In this document: in pieces, positions 8,668-21,619 of the stretch
Layout: every line of letters starts with the position of its first letter
Numbering within the stretch: the stretch's first letter is position 1
Assembly (NCBI RefSeq): GCF_003335585.1
Contig: NZ_QBFD01000015.1
Coordinates: 660,122 to 724,121, forward strand
Source of the DNA: Sulfitobacter sp. DFL-14
GTDB taxonomy: Bacteria > Pseudomonadota > Alphaproteobacteria > Rhodobacterales > Rhodobacteraceae
Direction: 5' to 3'
Length of the DNA: 64,000 nt
Translations under genes and position numbers: made by a program
Notes under the pieces: generated by a model
Databases searched by the model: none
Told to the model about the DNA's origin: nothing
What the model saw: only the letters and a program-made list of their open reading frames with translations

Positions 8668-9981
8668 GTGGCAAGACTTTTCAGACTGAATTTGATTCGA
8701 CGTTTTATTTCCAGCTATCGCGAAGAAGGACCAGGAGAAGCATTCCGCAAGGCCCGCACCTACACGGGGATGAAGCTGCGCAAACTGGGCGCTGGCACCA
8801 TTGGCCAGACGGCGCAGGGGATCGCGCGATCTGACGACCAATACCTGCATGGCATTTGGCAGGACCTTGCCCGTAAAGAAGCTTTTCATATCATGACGGC
8901 CCCCGCGGTTTTGCAGAAACGTCGCCAGATTGCGATGATCGGTGACCTGAATTTGCCGCAGTGCCGAAAGTTCCGGGTGGAGCAGTTGGCAGCCTTCTGG
9001 CAGGGGCGTGGGGTCGATTTCGAGTTTTCGCATTACCAGGATGTTCCGCGCTCGGCGCGCATCATGCAGAATGCAACCCATTTGATGGAATATCGCCTCC
9101 AGACCATGCCGGTGACCGAAATGTTCCGGTATGAGGCACGGCGGTTGCGGCTGCCGGTGCTCTACGATCTGGATGATCCGCTTTTCTCTGTCTCTGCATA
9201 TGAAACCTACCGCAACATGGAATCCGTCGGCGCCAAACTGAAGGCGCATTTCCTTTCGGAAGCGCCAAAGTACCTTGGCATGATGAATGGTGCGGACATC
9301 TTGCAGGTGTCGACGCCGGGCATGGTGGAACATACCGGGCTTTACACATCCAGACCTGTCCACCTGCGCCGGAACTTCGCCGATCAGGAGACACTGGATG
9401 CCGGGCGTCTGGCAATGGCGACCCGCCCCGAAGACGACGGCATTTTCCGCGTGGCTTTTGCGAGCGGTTCACAGGGCCACGAGATTGATCTGGCGGAAAT
9501 CCTGGAACCGCTGGCCGCGTTCATCCTGGGCGATCCCAACCGCCGCCTGATGCTGATCGGTCATTTCAAGCCTGAACACCTGCCAGAGGGGCTGATTAAA
9601 CAGGTAGAGACGACAAAATTCGGGACCTATGCGCTTTATCTTGAAGCGCTTGCGCGGGCGAATTGCGCGGTGATGCCGCTGTGCGATGATATCTTCAACC
9701 GGTGCAAGTCTGCTGTCCGGGTGCTGGATGCCTCTGCGGTGGCCGTACCTTCGCTGGTTGGAACGGTTGGAGATTTGGCCGCTGTGGTGACGCATGGCCA
9801 AACGGGTTTTGTTTGTGCCCAACCCGCTGACTGGATCGACGCATTGGAAGCGCTGGCGGCCGATCCCGCGTTGCAGCGCAAGTTGGGACAGGCGGCGCGG
9901 GAAGAACTGGAAACGCGCTGGCACGGGTCAGACGGTACGCATATCATTTCGCCTGAAATCCTGAAGTGGGTCGAGGCATGA
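8668..9981 (+). CDS. Glycosyltransferase-like protein, GT-B fold
   Basis: About 437 residues. The C-terminal half (LEALARANCAVMPL...FNRCKSAVRVLDASAVAVPSLV) has the donor-binding architecture of GT4-like enzymes, including the small segment where a sugar-nucleotide phosphate is usually held. The N-terminal half is divergent and has no clear signature. GTG at 8668 is preferred because AAGGGA at 8654-8659 sits about 8 bases before it; an in-frame GTG at 8635 would add 11 residues. It is translationally coupled to the next glycosyltransferase through an ATGA overlap at 9978-9981. Donor and acceptor are unknown. Confidence 0.7.
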   Translation: MARLFRLNLIRRFISSYREEGPGEAFRKARTYTGMKLRKLGAGTIGQTAQGIARSDDQYLHGIWQDLARKEAFHIMTAPAVLQKRRQIAMIGDLNLPQCRKFRVEQLAAFWQGRGVDFEFSHYQDVPRSARIMQNATHLMEYRLQTMPVTEMFRYEARRLRLPVLYDLDDPLFSVSAYETYRNMESVGAKLKAHFLSEAPKYLGMMNGADILQVSTPGMVEHTGLYTSRPVHLRRNFADQETLDAGRLAMATRPEDDGIFRVAFASGSQGHEIDLAEILEPLAAFILGDPNRRLMLIGHFKPEHLPEGLIKQVETTKFGTYALYLEALARANCAVMPLCDDIFNRCKSAVRVLDASAVAVPSLVGTVGDLAAVVTHGQTGFVCAQPADWIDALEALAADPALQRKLGQAAREELETRWHGSDGTHIISPEILKWVEA

Positions 9982-11190
9982 GCGCACCCCATATTCTGCT
10001 CGCGAATGTCTTTTTTGCGCCGTTCTCCTATGGGGGCGCGACCGTGGTGGCAGAACAGATCGCCCATGCTCTGGTCGATAACCATGGTTACCGGGTGACC
10101 GCCGTTTCCATGTGCTGCCGCTATGACCTGGCACCCTACGTTGTGGTCAAGTCAGAGCAGAACGGCATCACCAACTACCTGATCAACGTGCCGGCCAGCC
10201 GCAGTTATGGTGAGCTTTACGATAACCCGAATGTCACGTCCCGACTGGCTGAGCTGATCGCGACGTTGCAGCCGGATCTGGTGCATGCGCATTGCATCCA
10301 GGATATGGGCACGGGCATCCTGACCGCTGCGGCAACGCATGAAGTGCCGGTTATTCTGAGCATCCACGACTTCTGGTGGATCTGTGACCGTCAGTTCATG
10401 ATCAAGGTGGATCAGCAATACTGCGGGCAAAACCCTGTCCGGATTGAACAATGCAAAGGCTGTGTCGACAACTTCTGGGCGGCAAAGATGCGGTTTGACC
10501 ACGTCCGGCAGATCGCTCAGAAAGCGGCGCGCATCACCTATCCCAGCAACTTTGCTCTGGATCTGTGCGAGGCTTCCGGTCTGGCACCTGGCAGCGGGGT
10601 GGTTTGGGAAAACGGGGTGCATCACCCCAAACAGGACTTTTTCCAGCGTCAGGCCCAACGGCGGGAAAAGGACAACCGGTTGAGTTTCGGGTTTGTCGGC
10701 GGGCCATCGCAGATCAAGGGTTGGCCATTGATCAAACGGGCGTTTTCCGAAGTCGATACCGAGGATTTCCGCGTGGTTCTTGTGGACGGGTCGCTGGATG
10801 GCACCTGGTGGAAGGGCCATACCTTCGACGATCTGCCCGGCGACTGGGAAGTGCATCCGAGATTTTCGCAAGAGAAGATGGACGATTTCTATGCTGAGAT
10901 TGACGTGCTGCTGTTCATGTCACAGTGGAAAGAGACCTTTGGCCTGGCCATTCGCGAGGCGCTGGCCCGTGGCATTGCCGTGATCCAGACGGACAGTGGC
11001 GGAACAACGGAACATGGTGCGATTTCCCCTGACAAGCTGATCCCGATCGGCGCACCGGCAAGCCAATTGAAAACCCAGGTGAAAGAGGCGATCGACAGGC
11101 ATCCGCGTGCGCAGGCAGTGCATTCAGTCGCCAGTTTTGACGATCAGGCGCGGGAATTTGACGCCATCATCAGGGATGTTCTGGCCGACG

Positions 11191-11201
<11 letters not shown>
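9978..11201 (+). CDS. Glycosyltransferase family 4-like protein
   Basis: About 407 residues of GT-B fold. The N-terminus holds the NVFFAPFSYGGATVVAEQIAHAL glycine-loop helix typical of GT4 (N-terminal Glyco_transf_4 domain), with HAHCIQDMG near residue 112. The C-terminal domain carries FGFVGGPSQIKGW and the WKETFGLAIREALARGIAVIQTDSGG region, the GT4 E-x7-E motif. The ATG at 9978 overlaps the previous stop; an upstream GTG is in frame but has no ribosome-binding site. The last 11 bases overlap the 3' end of the convergent RTX gene. Confidence 0.85.
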
Positions 11202-13968
<2,767 letters not shown>

Positions 13969-14183
13969 GCCACCAGCTCCCAATTACCCGGTGCCATTCC
14001 TGGCAGTTGAACGTGGGCGGGGCTTGGAGCGAATGTGGCCATACCGGGGCTGATAAGGCGCATTTTAAAGGTTATCCGTTGCGTAAAATTTGGGTCAAAC
14101 GTCCGCTGCATGGCGGCTTGTTTACCTTCATTTGCCAATCCTCTCGGCGACCGCAATGGAAAGACCCCGTAAAGGATATTTGG

Positions 14184-15221
14184 ATGCCAGAGACTTCCCC
14201 GGCCCTCGCCCTGCCCTATCTGCAACCTGCGCAGGCGCAAAAGCATGTCACCCACAATGAAGCGCTGCGTATCCTGGATGCGGTGACGCAACTGTCGGTG
14301 CTGAACGCAGAACTGGGCACGCCCCCGGCGCTTCCGGCTGATGGGGATCGCTATATCGTCGCTGCTCCCGGCGCAGATGCCTGGGCGGATCGGGACCACA
14401 ACATCGCATTGTGGGTGGACGAAAGCTGGCAGTTCTTTGAGCCCGGCACAGGCTGGCGTGCCGATATCGCAGGCTCGGGCGAGACGCTGCGTTTCGACGG
14501 TACGGCTTGGGTGGCGCCTGCCGCACCCGAGATCGACATGCAGAACCTGCCTCTTGTCGGGGTGAATGCCACGGCAGACACGACAAACCGTCTAAGCGTT
14601 GCGGCTGACGCAACCTTGCTCTCTCACGCGGGTGGGGGCCACCAGGTCAAGATAAACAAGTCAGCCGCCAGCGACACCGCCAGCCTGCTTTTCCAGACCG
14701 GATTTTCCGGGCGCGCCGAAATCGGGACCTCGGGGGATGATGATTTTGCCATCAAGGTAAGCGCGGACGGCACGACATTCGTGCGGGCCATCCAGGTCGA
14801 CCGAACCACCGGCTCTGTCACCATTGGCGAGGGCGTGGGCACCCAGACACTTTCGGTCATGGCCGAGGATGCACCCAGCGTGCAGGTGCACAACACCGGT
14901 GGAATCGGCGGCGCATCATTCATCATGTTGGATGAGCCGTCGGGCGGAAACTGGAAGTTCAAGATCACCGGCGCTGGCGATTTCAAGCTGCGCGACGAAG
15001 CAAATTCAGAGGATGTTCTGAAGATCGACAAAGCGACGATGGTAACCAGCCATTTCGGTCCCGTGCAATTGTGCAGCTATTCCGTGGCGACCCTGCCCAG
15101 TGCCGCAACGGCGGGTGCAGGTGCCCAGGTTTTTGTCACCGACGAGACGGGCGGCGCTGTTCCGGCCTTTTCGGATGGCACCGACTGGCGGCGGGTCACG
15201 GACCGAACTGTCGTTTCATAG
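14184..15221 (+). CDS. DUF2793 domain-containing protein
   Basis: About 345 residues. The first about 110 residues (from the LPYLQPAQAQKHVTHNEAL segment through the GWRADIAGSG region) match the DUF2793 domain, which is common in Rhodobacteraceae phage and gene-transfer-agent-like tail proteins and in free-standing surface proteins. The rest is beta-rich, with repeats that resemble phage tail-fibre or trimeric stalk sequence, and a C-terminal AQVFVTDETGGAVPAFSDGTDW motif that is widespread in phage tail proteins. No other phage genes are nearby. ATG 14184 has AAAGGA 7 bases upstream; the frame is open further left but that part is an overlap with the RTX promoter region. Function is unknown; a surface or glycan-binding role is possible. 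Confidence 0.7.
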   Translation: MPETSPALALPYLQPAQAQKHVTHNEALRILDAVTQLSVLNAELGTPPALPADGDRYIVAAPGADAWADRDHNIALWVDESWQFFEPGTGWRADIAGSGETLRFDGTAWVAPAAPEIDMQNLPLVGVNATADTTNRLSVAADATLLSHAGGGHQVKINKSAASDTASLLFQTGFSGRAEIGTSGDDDFAIKVSADGTTFVRAIQVDRTTGSVTIGEGVGTQTLSVMAEDAPSVQVHNTGGIGGASFIMLDEPSGGNWKFKITGAGDFKLRDEANSEDVLKIDKATMVTSHFGPVQLCSYSVATLPSAATAGAGAQVFVTDETGGAVPAFSDGTDWRRVTDRTVVS

Positions 15222-15276
15222 GCGGTAATCCCCGGCATTGTCCGAAACTTCGGCAGTGCCGCCACTCGCGCCGTGA

Positions 15277-15318
15277 CATTCTCAGGCCTGCTTGCTAAAG
15301 GCAGAGCGATTGAGAATG
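15277..15318. other. Inverted repeat in the rfbC leader
   Basis: CATTCTCA (15277-15284) is perfectly complementary to TGAGAATG (15311-15318). Inside lies a smaller CTGC/GCAG pair. The right arm ends 2 bases before the GGAG ribosome-binding site of rfbC. It could be an operator or a translation-affecting hairpin. Confidence 0.4.
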
Positions 15319-15331
15319 ACGGAGCAATTTC

Positions 15332-15901
15332 GTGGACTTTATTACTCGGAGCAAACTCCCCGGCTTGGTCTTGCTGAATCCACCGCGATTTGGTGACAAT
15401 CGTGGCTTCTTTTCCGAAAGCTGGAATCGCAAAAAGCTTGCTGATCAGGGCATTGACCTTGATTTCGTCCAAGACAACCATTCGGTTTCTGCTGCTGTGA
15501 ATACGGTGCGGGGGCTGCATTTTCAGTCCCCACCGCATGCGCAGGACAAGCTGGTGCGATGCGGTCGTGGGGCACTCTTTGACGTGGCCGTCGATATCCG
15601 TAAGGGGAGCCCGACATTCGGCCAGTGGGTCGGATACGAACTGACGGCCGAGAACGGGTTGCAGCTTTTGATCCCGGCGGGGTTCCTGCATGGCTTTGCG
15701 ACCAGGGCACCGGATACGGAAATCATCTACAAGTGCAGCGATTATTATGCGCCTGAATGTGACGGCGCCGTGCGTTTTGATGATCCTGACATCGGGATCG
15801 ACTGGGGGTTGAGTGGTGATGCCGTCCTGTCCGAGAAGGATGGCAAGGCCCCGCTGCTCGCCGATTTTGAAACCCCGTTCCAATTTGAAGGTGCAGCATG
15901 A
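15332..15901 (+). CDS. rfbC: dTDP-4-dehydrorhamnose 3,5-epimerase
   Basis: A 189-residue cupin-fold RmlC. Seen: the entry [14 protein letters not shown], the active-site stretch [31 protein letters not shown] (residues about 48-78) with its conserved His and Arg, and the [10 protein letters not shown] motif near 112-121 supplying the second catalytic region. It epimerises C3 and C5 of dTDP-4-keto-6-deoxyglucose in dTDP-L-rhamnose synthesis. The start is GTG, supported by GGAG at 15321-15324. It is the first gene of a tightly packed rfbC-rfbB-rfbD-rfbA operon and overlaps rfbB by 4 bases. Confidence 0.96.
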   Translation: MDFITRSKLPGLVLLNPPRFGDNRGFFSESWNRKKLADQGIDLDFVQDNHSVSAAVNTVRGLHFQSPPHAQDKLVRCGRGALFDVAVDIRKGSPTFGQWVGYELTAENGLQLLIPAGFLHGFATRAPDTEIIYKCSDYYAPECDGAVRFDDPDIGIDWGLSGDAVLSEKDGKAPLLADFETPFQFEGAA

Positions 15902-16938
15902 AGATCATGGTAACGGGTGGTGCCGGCTTCATCGGCTCCGCTGTCGTGCGTCTTGCCGTGGCGCGTGGTCATGACGTCGTCAATCTGGACGCATTGACCT
16001 ATGCGGGATGTCTCGAAAACCTCGATAGCGTCAAGGACAGCCCGCGTTACGCGTTTGAGCAGGTCGATATCCGTGACCGTGCGGCACTGGACGCGGCCTT
16101 TTCAAAACATGCGCCTGATGCGGTGATGCATCTGGCTGCAGAAAGCCATGTTGACCGGTCCATCGACGGACCCGGCGATTTTGTCGAAACCAACATCACC
16201 GGCACCTACAACATGCTTGAGGCTGCCCGTGCCTATTGGGTGACGGCGGGAAAGCCTGAGGGGTTCCGGTTCCACCACATCTCCACCGACGAGGTTTTCG
16301 GGTCGCTGGGTGAAACAGGCATGTTCACCGAGGATACGCCCTATGATCCGCGGTCGCCCTATTCGGCCTCCAAAGCGTCGAGTGACCACCTGGTGCGGGC
16401 GTGGCACGAAACCTATGGGTTGCCGGTTGTCCTGACGAACTGCTCGAACAACTACGGGCCGTTTCATTTTCCTGAAAAGTTGATCCCGGTGATCATTCTG
16501 AACGCTTTGGCGGGCAAGCCGCTGCCGGTCTACGGGCAGGGGATCAACGTGCGCGACTGGCTTTTTGTCGAGGATCATGCTGACGCTCTCTTGCTTGTGC
16601 TGGAAAAGGGCGTTCTAGGCCGAAGCTATAACATCGGGGGCGAGAACGAGGCCTGCAACATTGATATCGTCAGGAAAATCTGCGGTATCCTGGATGAGAA
16701 GCGGCCAAAGGACGCCAAGTACGAAGAGCAGATTGCCTTTGTCGAGGATCGTGCGGGGCATGATCTGCGCTATGCAATTGACCCGACACGCATCAGGACC
16801 GAACTGGGCTGGCGGCCTTCCGTCACGCTGGACGAGGGGCTGGAGCGGACCGTGCAATGGTATCTCGATAACGAGGACTGGTGGCGCGCGCTGCAGGCAC
16901 GCGCGGGTGTCGGTGAACGGCTGGGCGTCAAAGCCTGA
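15898..16938 (+). CDS. rfbB: dTDP-glucose 4,6-dehydratase
   Basis: A 346-residue extended SDR (RmlB). The NAD-binding GGAGFIGS motif is at residues 7-14. The [15 protein letters not shown] segment is near 79-93, the catalytic [12 protein letters not shown] near 125-136 with the Asp-Glu pair used for dehydration, and [12 protein letters not shown] near 156-167 provides the YxxxK dyad. It converts dTDP-glucose to dTDP-4-keto-6-deoxyglucose, the second step of dTDP-rhamnose synthesis. ATGA overlap with rfbC; rfbD follows after 23 bases. Confidence 0.97.
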   Translation: MKIMVTGGAGFIGSAVVRLAVARGHDVVNLDALTYAGCLENLDSVKDSPRYAFEQVDIRDRAALDAAFSKHAPDAVMHLAAESHVDRSIDGPGDFVETNITGTYNMLEAARAYWVTAGKPEGFRFHHISTDEVFGSLGETGMFTEDTPYDPRSPYSASKASSDHLVRAWHETYGLPVVLTNCSNNYGPFHFPEKLIPVIILNALAGKPLPVYGQGINVRDWLFVEDHADALLLVLEKGVLGRSYNIGGENEACNIDIVRKICGILDEKRPKDAKYEEQIAFVEDRAGHDLRYAIDPTRIRTELGWRPSVTLDEGLERTVQWYLDNEDWWRALQARAGVGERLGVKA

Positions 16939-16961
16939 ACCAACCATCGGAAGGAAGCCAC

Positions 16962-17813
16962 ATGACCATTCTTGTTTTTGGTGAAACCGGTCAGGTCGCG
17001 CGGGAGCTGGCCCTGCTGGACGGAACGAAATGCGTGGGGCGGGCAGGCGCCGATCTTGCTTCTCCGGAGGCCTGCGCGGCCCTTATCAAGGCGGAACGCC
17101 CCAGTGCCGTGATCAATGCGGCGGCCTTTACCGCCGTGGACAAGGCCGAGAGTGACGAGGCATTGGCAACTGTTGTCAACGCCGACAGCCCCGGTGCCAT
17201 GGCGCGGGCCTGTGCCGACCTGGAGATTCCCCTTGTCCATATCTCGACCGATTATGTGTTCGAGGGGGGCGGGACCCGGCCCTGGACGACTGATGATCAG
17301 ACCGGCCCGCTGAGCGCCTATGGCCGTTCAAAATGTGCCGGCGAGGAAGCAGTGCGGGCGGCAGGCGGCACCCATGCAATTCTGCGCACCTCCTGGGTTG
17401 TTTCGGCGCATGGAAACAACTTTGTTAAGACCATGTTGCGGCTTGGGGCCGAGCGTGATGTCCTGACCATCGTGGCGGACCAGATTGGCGGACCGACAGG
17501 CGCGCGGGAAATCGCCGCTGCCTGCCATGCCATCGCCGGACAATTGGCAGCCGATCCCGAAAAGACCGGGACCTATCATTTTTCAGGCGCCCCCGATTGC
17601 AGTTGGGCAGATTTCGCGCGGGCGATCTTTGACAAGGCCGGTGTGTCCTGCGAGGTCAGGGATATCCCATCATCAGATTATCCGACCCCGGCGGTTCGGC
17701 CGCTGAATTCGCGCATGGATTGTTCCGAGACGGAGCGCCGTTTTGGCATTTCACGGCCCGACTGGCAGGCCACACTCACGCATATTTTAGAAGACATTGG
17801 AGCATCCGGATGA
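16962..17813 (+). CDS. rfbD: dTDP-4-dehydrorhamnose reductase
   Basis: A 283-residue RmlD. The glycine motif GETGQVARE is at residues 6-14. [15 protein letters not shown] (about 51-65) and [10 protein letters not shown] (about 91-100) are RmlD signatures, and [10 protein letters not shown] supplies the YxxxK dyad. It reduces the 4-keto group with NAD(P)H to give dTDP-L-rhamnose. GGAAGGA precedes the ATG. Its last 4 bases overlap the rfbA start. Confidence 0.96.
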   Translation: MTILVFGETGQVARELALLDGTKCVGRAGADLASPEACAALIKAERPSAVINAAAFTAVDKAESDEALATVVNADSPGAMARACADLEIPLVHISTDYVFEGGGTRPWTTDDQTGPLSAYGRSKCAGEEAVRAAGGTHAILRTSWVVSAHGNNFVKTMLRLGAERDVLTIVADQIGGPTGAREIAAACHAIAGQLAADPEKTGTYHFSGAPDCSWADFARAIFDKAGVSCEVRDIPSSDYPTPAVRPLNSRMDCSETERRFGISRPDWQATLTHILEDIGASG

Positions 17814-18682
17814 CACAGCGCAAAGGTATTATTCTGGCCGGCGGTTCGGGCACGCGCCTGTACCCGATCACGATGGGCGTCAGCAAACAGTTGCTGCCGA
17901 TCTATGACAAGCCGATGATCTATTATCCTATTTCTGTTCTGATGCTGGCCGGTATTCGCGAGATCGCGATGATCACGACGCCGCAGGATCAGGATCAGTT
18001 CAAGCGGACGCTCGGCGACGGCAGCCAGTGGGGCATTTCGCTGACCTATATCACCCAGCCCAGCCCGGACGGGTTGGCGCAGGCCTATATCCTCGCCGAG
18101 GATTTCCTGGACGGCGCGCCATCGGCAATGGTTCTGGGGGACAACATCTTTTTCGGTCACGGGCTGCCCGAACTGCTGGCAGACGCGGATGCGCAGGAAA
18201 GCGGCGGGACGGTATTCGGCTACCATGTGTCCGATCCTGAACGCTATGGGGTGGTGGGATTCAACAAGGATGGCGTGGCGCAATCCATTATCGAAAAGCC
18301 GGAGAAGCCCGCCTCCAATTACGCGGTGACGGGGCTTTATTTCCTGGACGCCGACGCGCCAAAGCTGGCCCGGCAGGTCAAGCCGTCAGAGCGTGGCGAG
18401 CTGGAAATCACCACCCTGCTTGAGATGTATCTGGCCAAGGGCGCGCTGCGGGTGAACCGCATGGGGCGCGGTTATGCCTGGCTTGATACCGGCACCCACG
18501 CGAGCCTGCTGGATGCGGGTAATTTCGTGCGGACGCTGACCTCCCGGCAGGGTCTGCAGACCGGTTGCCTGGAAGAAATCGCGCATGATCTGGGCTGGAT
18601 CGACGATGCACAGCTGACGGAACGGGCTGAGCTTTTCCGCAAGAACGGCTATGGTGCCTATCTGGCCTCCATGCTGAGGTAA
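17810..18682 (+). CDS. rfbA: Glucose-1-phosphate thymidylyltransferase
   Basis: A 290-residue RmlA. The nucleotidyltransferase signature GGSGTRLYP is near residues 10-18, followed by [25 protein letters not shown] near 110-119 and [17 protein letters not shown] near 162-178 complete the active site. It makes dTDP-glucose, the entry compound of the rhamnose pathway. The frame is open to 17720, but the ATG at 17810 overlaps the rfbD stop (ATGA) and gives the family's normal N-terminus. It is the last gene of the operon and is followed by a strong hairpin. Confidence 0.97.
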   Translation: MTQRKGIILAGGSGTRLYPITMGVSKQLLPIYDKPMIYYPISVLMLAGIREIAMITTPQDQDQFKRTLGDGSQWGISLTYITQPSPDGLAQAYILAEDFLDGAPSAMVLGDNIFFGHGLPELLADADAQESGGTVFGYHVSDPERYGVVGFNKDGVAQSIIEKPEKPASNYAVTGLYFLDADAPKLARQVKPSERGELEITTLLEMYLAKGALRVNRMGRGYAWLDTGTHASLLDAGNFVRTLTSRQGLQTGCLEEIAHDLGWIDDAQLTERAELFRKNGYGAYLASMLR

Positions 18683-18720
18683 CGCAGGCCTGCGGTACCG
18701 CATTGGTTGTCGGCCTGCAC

Positions 18721-18752
18721 ATGAAGACATGTCATTTTTGACATGTCTTCAT
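18721..18752. terminator. Long perfect stem-loop between rfbA and manC
   Basis: A 14-bp perfect stem (18721-18734 with 18739-18752) with a TTTT loop lies between two convergent operons. A second, 7-bp inverted repeat (18684-18690 with 18712-18718) precedes it. There is little T-tract, so it may act as a bidirectional transcription barrier or RNA 3'-end stabiliser rather than a canonical intrinsic terminator. Confidence 0.55.
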
Positions 18753-18812
18753 TTGAACTGTGGGTTTCAGATAAAGGGCCGCTGAGCGCTAAGCCGCATT
18801 TCGGGGGGAGAG

Positions 18813-20252
18813 CTACCCCTTTGCGCCCTGGCCGCGCGCATAGACGTCTTCATACCGCACGATGTCGTCTTCACCCAGATAGCTTCCGGTTTGCACCTCG
18901 ATCAGCTCCATCGGAACCTTGCCGGGGTTTTCCATCCTGTGAACGGCGCCAAGCGGGATGTAGACGGATTCGTTTTCACAGACCAATTGCACCTTGTCGT
19001 CGATGGTCACCTTTGCCGTTCCGGCGACCACGATCCAATGTTCCGACCGATGCACATGGCTTTGCAGGCTCAGCGCGGCGCCGGGGGTTACCACGATACG
19101 CTTGACCTGGAACCGCCCGCCCAGGATCAGGGTTTCGAAAAAGCCCCAGGGGCGGTGATCCCTGGGAAAGGTATCGGCCTGGGGAATGTCGCGCCTGCGC
19201 ATTTCCTTGACCACATTGCCAACCTCGGCCACACGGTCCCGGTGGGCGATCAGCACCGCATCCGGCATTGCCACCGCAACGATCCCGTCCAGCCCGAGCC
19301 CGACGATCTGTTGCCCTTCGTTTTCAGACCGCAATAGGCTGTCCTTGCAATCAATCGCCAATGCAGTGCCCTGCAAAGCGACACCATTTGCATCCGTTTG
19401 GGCATGTTGATGCACCGCTGTCCAACCGCCAAGATCGGACCAGTCGCCATGATGTTCGATCACGCTCAGGTTGTTCACCTTTTCCATGATCGCGAAATCG
19501 ACGGAAATGTCTTCACATTGTGCCCAGGCCTCGGGATCCAGGCGCAGGAACCCCAGGTCGGGCCTGGACGCGTCGACAGCGGCCTGCACATGTTTCAGCA
19601 TCTCAGGCGCATGGGCCGCATAGGCATCCACCAGCGTTCTGGCGGTGTACATGAAAATGCCTGCATTCCACAAATACCCGCCAGCCTCCAGCATCCGCTC
19701 GGCCTCTGCCAGCTTGGGTTTCTCGACAAAGCGTTTCAGCGGCACCGCAGTCGCCCTGTCCCCTTCACCCAGTTCGAGGTAGCCATAGCCGGTTTCCGGG
19801 CGGTCCGGTGTGATCCCGAAGGTCACGATCTGCCCCGCCAGGGCTGCCGCCACGCCGGATTGCACGCTTTCACGAAACTTTTCCGCCTGCGTGATGTAGT
19901 GGTCAGAAGGGGCGGCGAGCATCAGGGCGTCGGGGCCCGACTGCATCTGCAAAAGGGCGGCCGCCAGCAGCGCGGGCGCGGTGTTGCGCGCCTGCGGTTC
20001 GATGAGCACAGCGCCGGGATCAAGGCCCGCGTCGGCAAGCTGCTGTGTCGCGATAAAACGGAAATCCGAATTGGTCACGATCATCGGCGCGGCATAGCCT
20101 GGCCCCGACAACCGCGTGGTCGACTGCTGGTACAGGCTGCCCTCACCGATCAGGGCGATGAACTGCTTGGGGAAACTCTTGCGGGACACGGGCCAAAGCC
20201 GCGTTCCCGAGCCTCCGCAAAGGATAACCGGGGTGATCTCCTGTGCTGTCAT
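18813..20252 (-). CDS. manC: Mannose-1-phosphate guanylyltransferase / mannose-6-phosphate isomerase
   Basis: A 479-residue bifunctional ManC/CpsB type enzyme. The N-terminal GMP domain shows VILCGGSGTRLWPVSRKSFPKQF (residues 9-31). FVEKP near 175-179 is the GDP-mannose signature. The C-terminal type II isomerase cupin domain (about 330-475) ends with RPWGFFE, QSHVHRSEHWIVVAGTAKV and IPLGAVHRMENPG, holding the metal-binding His/Glu residues. It supplies GDP-mannose to the gmd-colC-colD genes just upstream on the same strand (200 bases away). No phosphomannomutase gene is visible in the window. Confidence 0.96.
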   Translation of the reverse strand: MTAQEITPVILCGGSGTRLWPVSRKSFPKQFIALIGEGSLYQQSTTRLSGPGYAAPMIVTNSDFRFIATQQLADAGLDPGAVLIEPQARNTAPALLAAALLQMQSGPDALMLAAPSDHYITQAEKFRESVQSGVAAALAGQIVTFGITPDRPETGYGYLELGEGDRATAVPLKRFVEKPKLAEAERMLEAGGYLWNAGIFMYTARTLVDAYAAHAPEMLKHVQAAVDASRPDLGFLRLDPEAWAQCEDISVDFAIMEKVNNLSVIEHHGDWSDLGGWTAVHQHAQTDANGVALQGTALAIDCKDSLLRSENEGQQIVGLGLDGIVAVAMPDAVLIAHRDRVAEVGNVVKEMRRRDIPQADTFPRDHRPWGFFETLILGGRFQVKRIVVTPGAALSLQSHVHRSEHWIVVAGTAKVTIDDKVQLVCENESVYIPLGAVHRMENPGKVPMELIEVQTGSYLGEDDIVRYEDVYARGQGAKG

Positions 20253-20452
20253 CGCATCGTCCTCGTCGTTGTTCCGGGCGACCTTAACCCGCCCAAAGCG
20301 GCGGGAATATGGCGCGGGGAGCGGCCTGTGGAATTTGTTGCCAACTGCGGTTTTCTGACTCTGGACTGTTTACGCATGGGAAACAATCGGGGGGTGCGGT
20401 TGGCGATCAACAATCAGCAGGCGCGCCTTTTCGGTGACCCGGGGTCTTGATC

Positions 20453-21619
20453 CTAGAGCCTGGCCAATTCCCTGATCGCCTCGGGCAGCGGGTAGTGATG
20501 ATTGCCGACGAAGAGCCCATTGGCGTCGATGTAATCGGCATTCGCCAGCACCCGGTGAATTTCGTGGTCGATGTGTTGCATGACCTCGTTCTTGGCAAAG
20601 TTTCCGGCCACGATGGGACGGCACTCAAAGCCCTTTTCCCCCAATTCGCGGACCAGTTGCGCCCGTGTCCCGGCGTGTTCCTCCCGCAGGACCAGCGAAA
20701 AGCCGAACCAGCTTGATTTGCCGATCTCGCGCTGGATCATGAAGCGCGGATGCCCTTCAAGCGCTTCCTGCAGCAGCGCGCCATTGGCTTGCCGGCCTTC
20801 GACCAGCCCCGGCAGCTTCCTGATCTGCTCCCGCCCCAGCGCGCCGGACATTTCCAGCGGTCGCAGGTTGTACCCCGGCAGGACAAAGCGAAAGCTCTCT
20901 TCAAAGGGATCGTCCGATTTTTCACCCGTGACGTGGTTGAACTTGGGCAGGTTCCGGGTCCAGCCATGGGCCCGCAGGGACAGCATGACGTGATACAACT
21001 CCTCGTCATCGGTCACGACCATGCCGCCTTCCATGGTCGAGATGTGGTGCGAGAAGAAGGACGAATAGCTGCCCATCACGCCGAAGGTGCCTGCCTGCTT
21101 GCCGTCAAAGGTAGCACCCATGGATTCGCAATTGTCCTCGACCATCACGATGCCGCGCGGTTCTGTCAGGGCTTTGAGCCGGGCAAAGTCATTGGGGTTG
21201 CCCAGCAGGTTCACCACCATCAGCGCGCGCGTCTTGTCGGTGATCGCGGCCTCCAGCGCATCAAGGTCGTAGTTCAGCGTTTCGCGGTCGATGTCCACGA
21301 ACTTGAGTCGCAGGCCGTATTGCGACAGGGGATAATAGGTGGTGGACCAGCTGACCGCAGGCACGATCACCTCGTCCCCCCGGCTCAGTTTCAGCGCGGC
21401 GTTCCTGGTGTAGAACAGCGCCGCCGTCATCAGCAGGTTTGCGGAAGACCCAGAATTGACCATGACCGCGAACTTCGAGCCGAAGAGATCGGCGAATTCT
21501 TCCTCATAGGCGCGGACTTCTGGCCCCATGGAGAACATGTCGGATTTGATCACCCGGTCGATGGCGGCATATTCCGCGTCGTCCCAGGAGGACGTGGCAA
21601 GGGGGTAGGTAAAGCTCAT
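20453..21619 (-). CDS. colD: GDP-4-keto-6-deoxy-D-mannose 3-dehydratase (ColD type)
   Basis: A 388-residue DegT/DnrJ/EryC1 fold-type I PLP protein. From recall, it aligns closely with Escherichia coli ColD along its whole length (for example NSGSSANLLMTAALF, VPAVSWSTTYYPLSQYGL, NLLGNPNDF, EDNCESMGATFDGK, LRAHGWTRNLPK). The diagnostic site is SSFFSHHISTMEGG: His191 stands where aminotransferases have the PLP-binding lysine, as known for ColD, which removes the C3 hydroxyl instead of transaminating. This step commits GDP-4-keto-6-deoxymannose to colitose. It overlaps colC by 4 bases. An ordinary sugar aminotransferase is unlikely because the lysine is absent. Confidence 0.9.
   Translation of the reverse strand: MSFTYPLATSSWDDAEYAAIDRVIKSDMFSMGPEVRAYEEEFADLFGSKFAVMVNSGSSANLLMTAALFYTRNAALKLSRGDEVIVPAVSWSTTYYPLSQYGLRLKFVDIDRETLNYDLDALEAAITDKTRALMVVNLLGNPNDFARLKALTEPRGIVMVEDNCESMGATFDGKQAGTFGVMGSYSSFFSHHISTMEGGMVVTDDEELYHVMLSLRAHGWTRNLPKFNHVTGEKSDDPFEESFRFVLPGYNLRPLEMSGALGREQIRKLPGLVEGRQANGALLQEALEGHPRFMIQREIGKSSWFGFSLVLREEHAGTRAQLVRELGEKGFECRPIVAGNFAKNEVMQHIDHEIHRVLANADYIDANGLFVGNHHYPLPEAIRELARL

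Noticed and set aside
14184-15221. Prophage remnant around the DUF2793 gene
   Set aside because: No integrase, capsid, terminase or lysis genes nearby; flanking genes are polysaccharide genes.
20453-21619. Annotation as a perosamine-type sugar aminotransferase
   Set aside because: The PLP-binding lysine is replaced by His191 in the ColD-type SHH motif.
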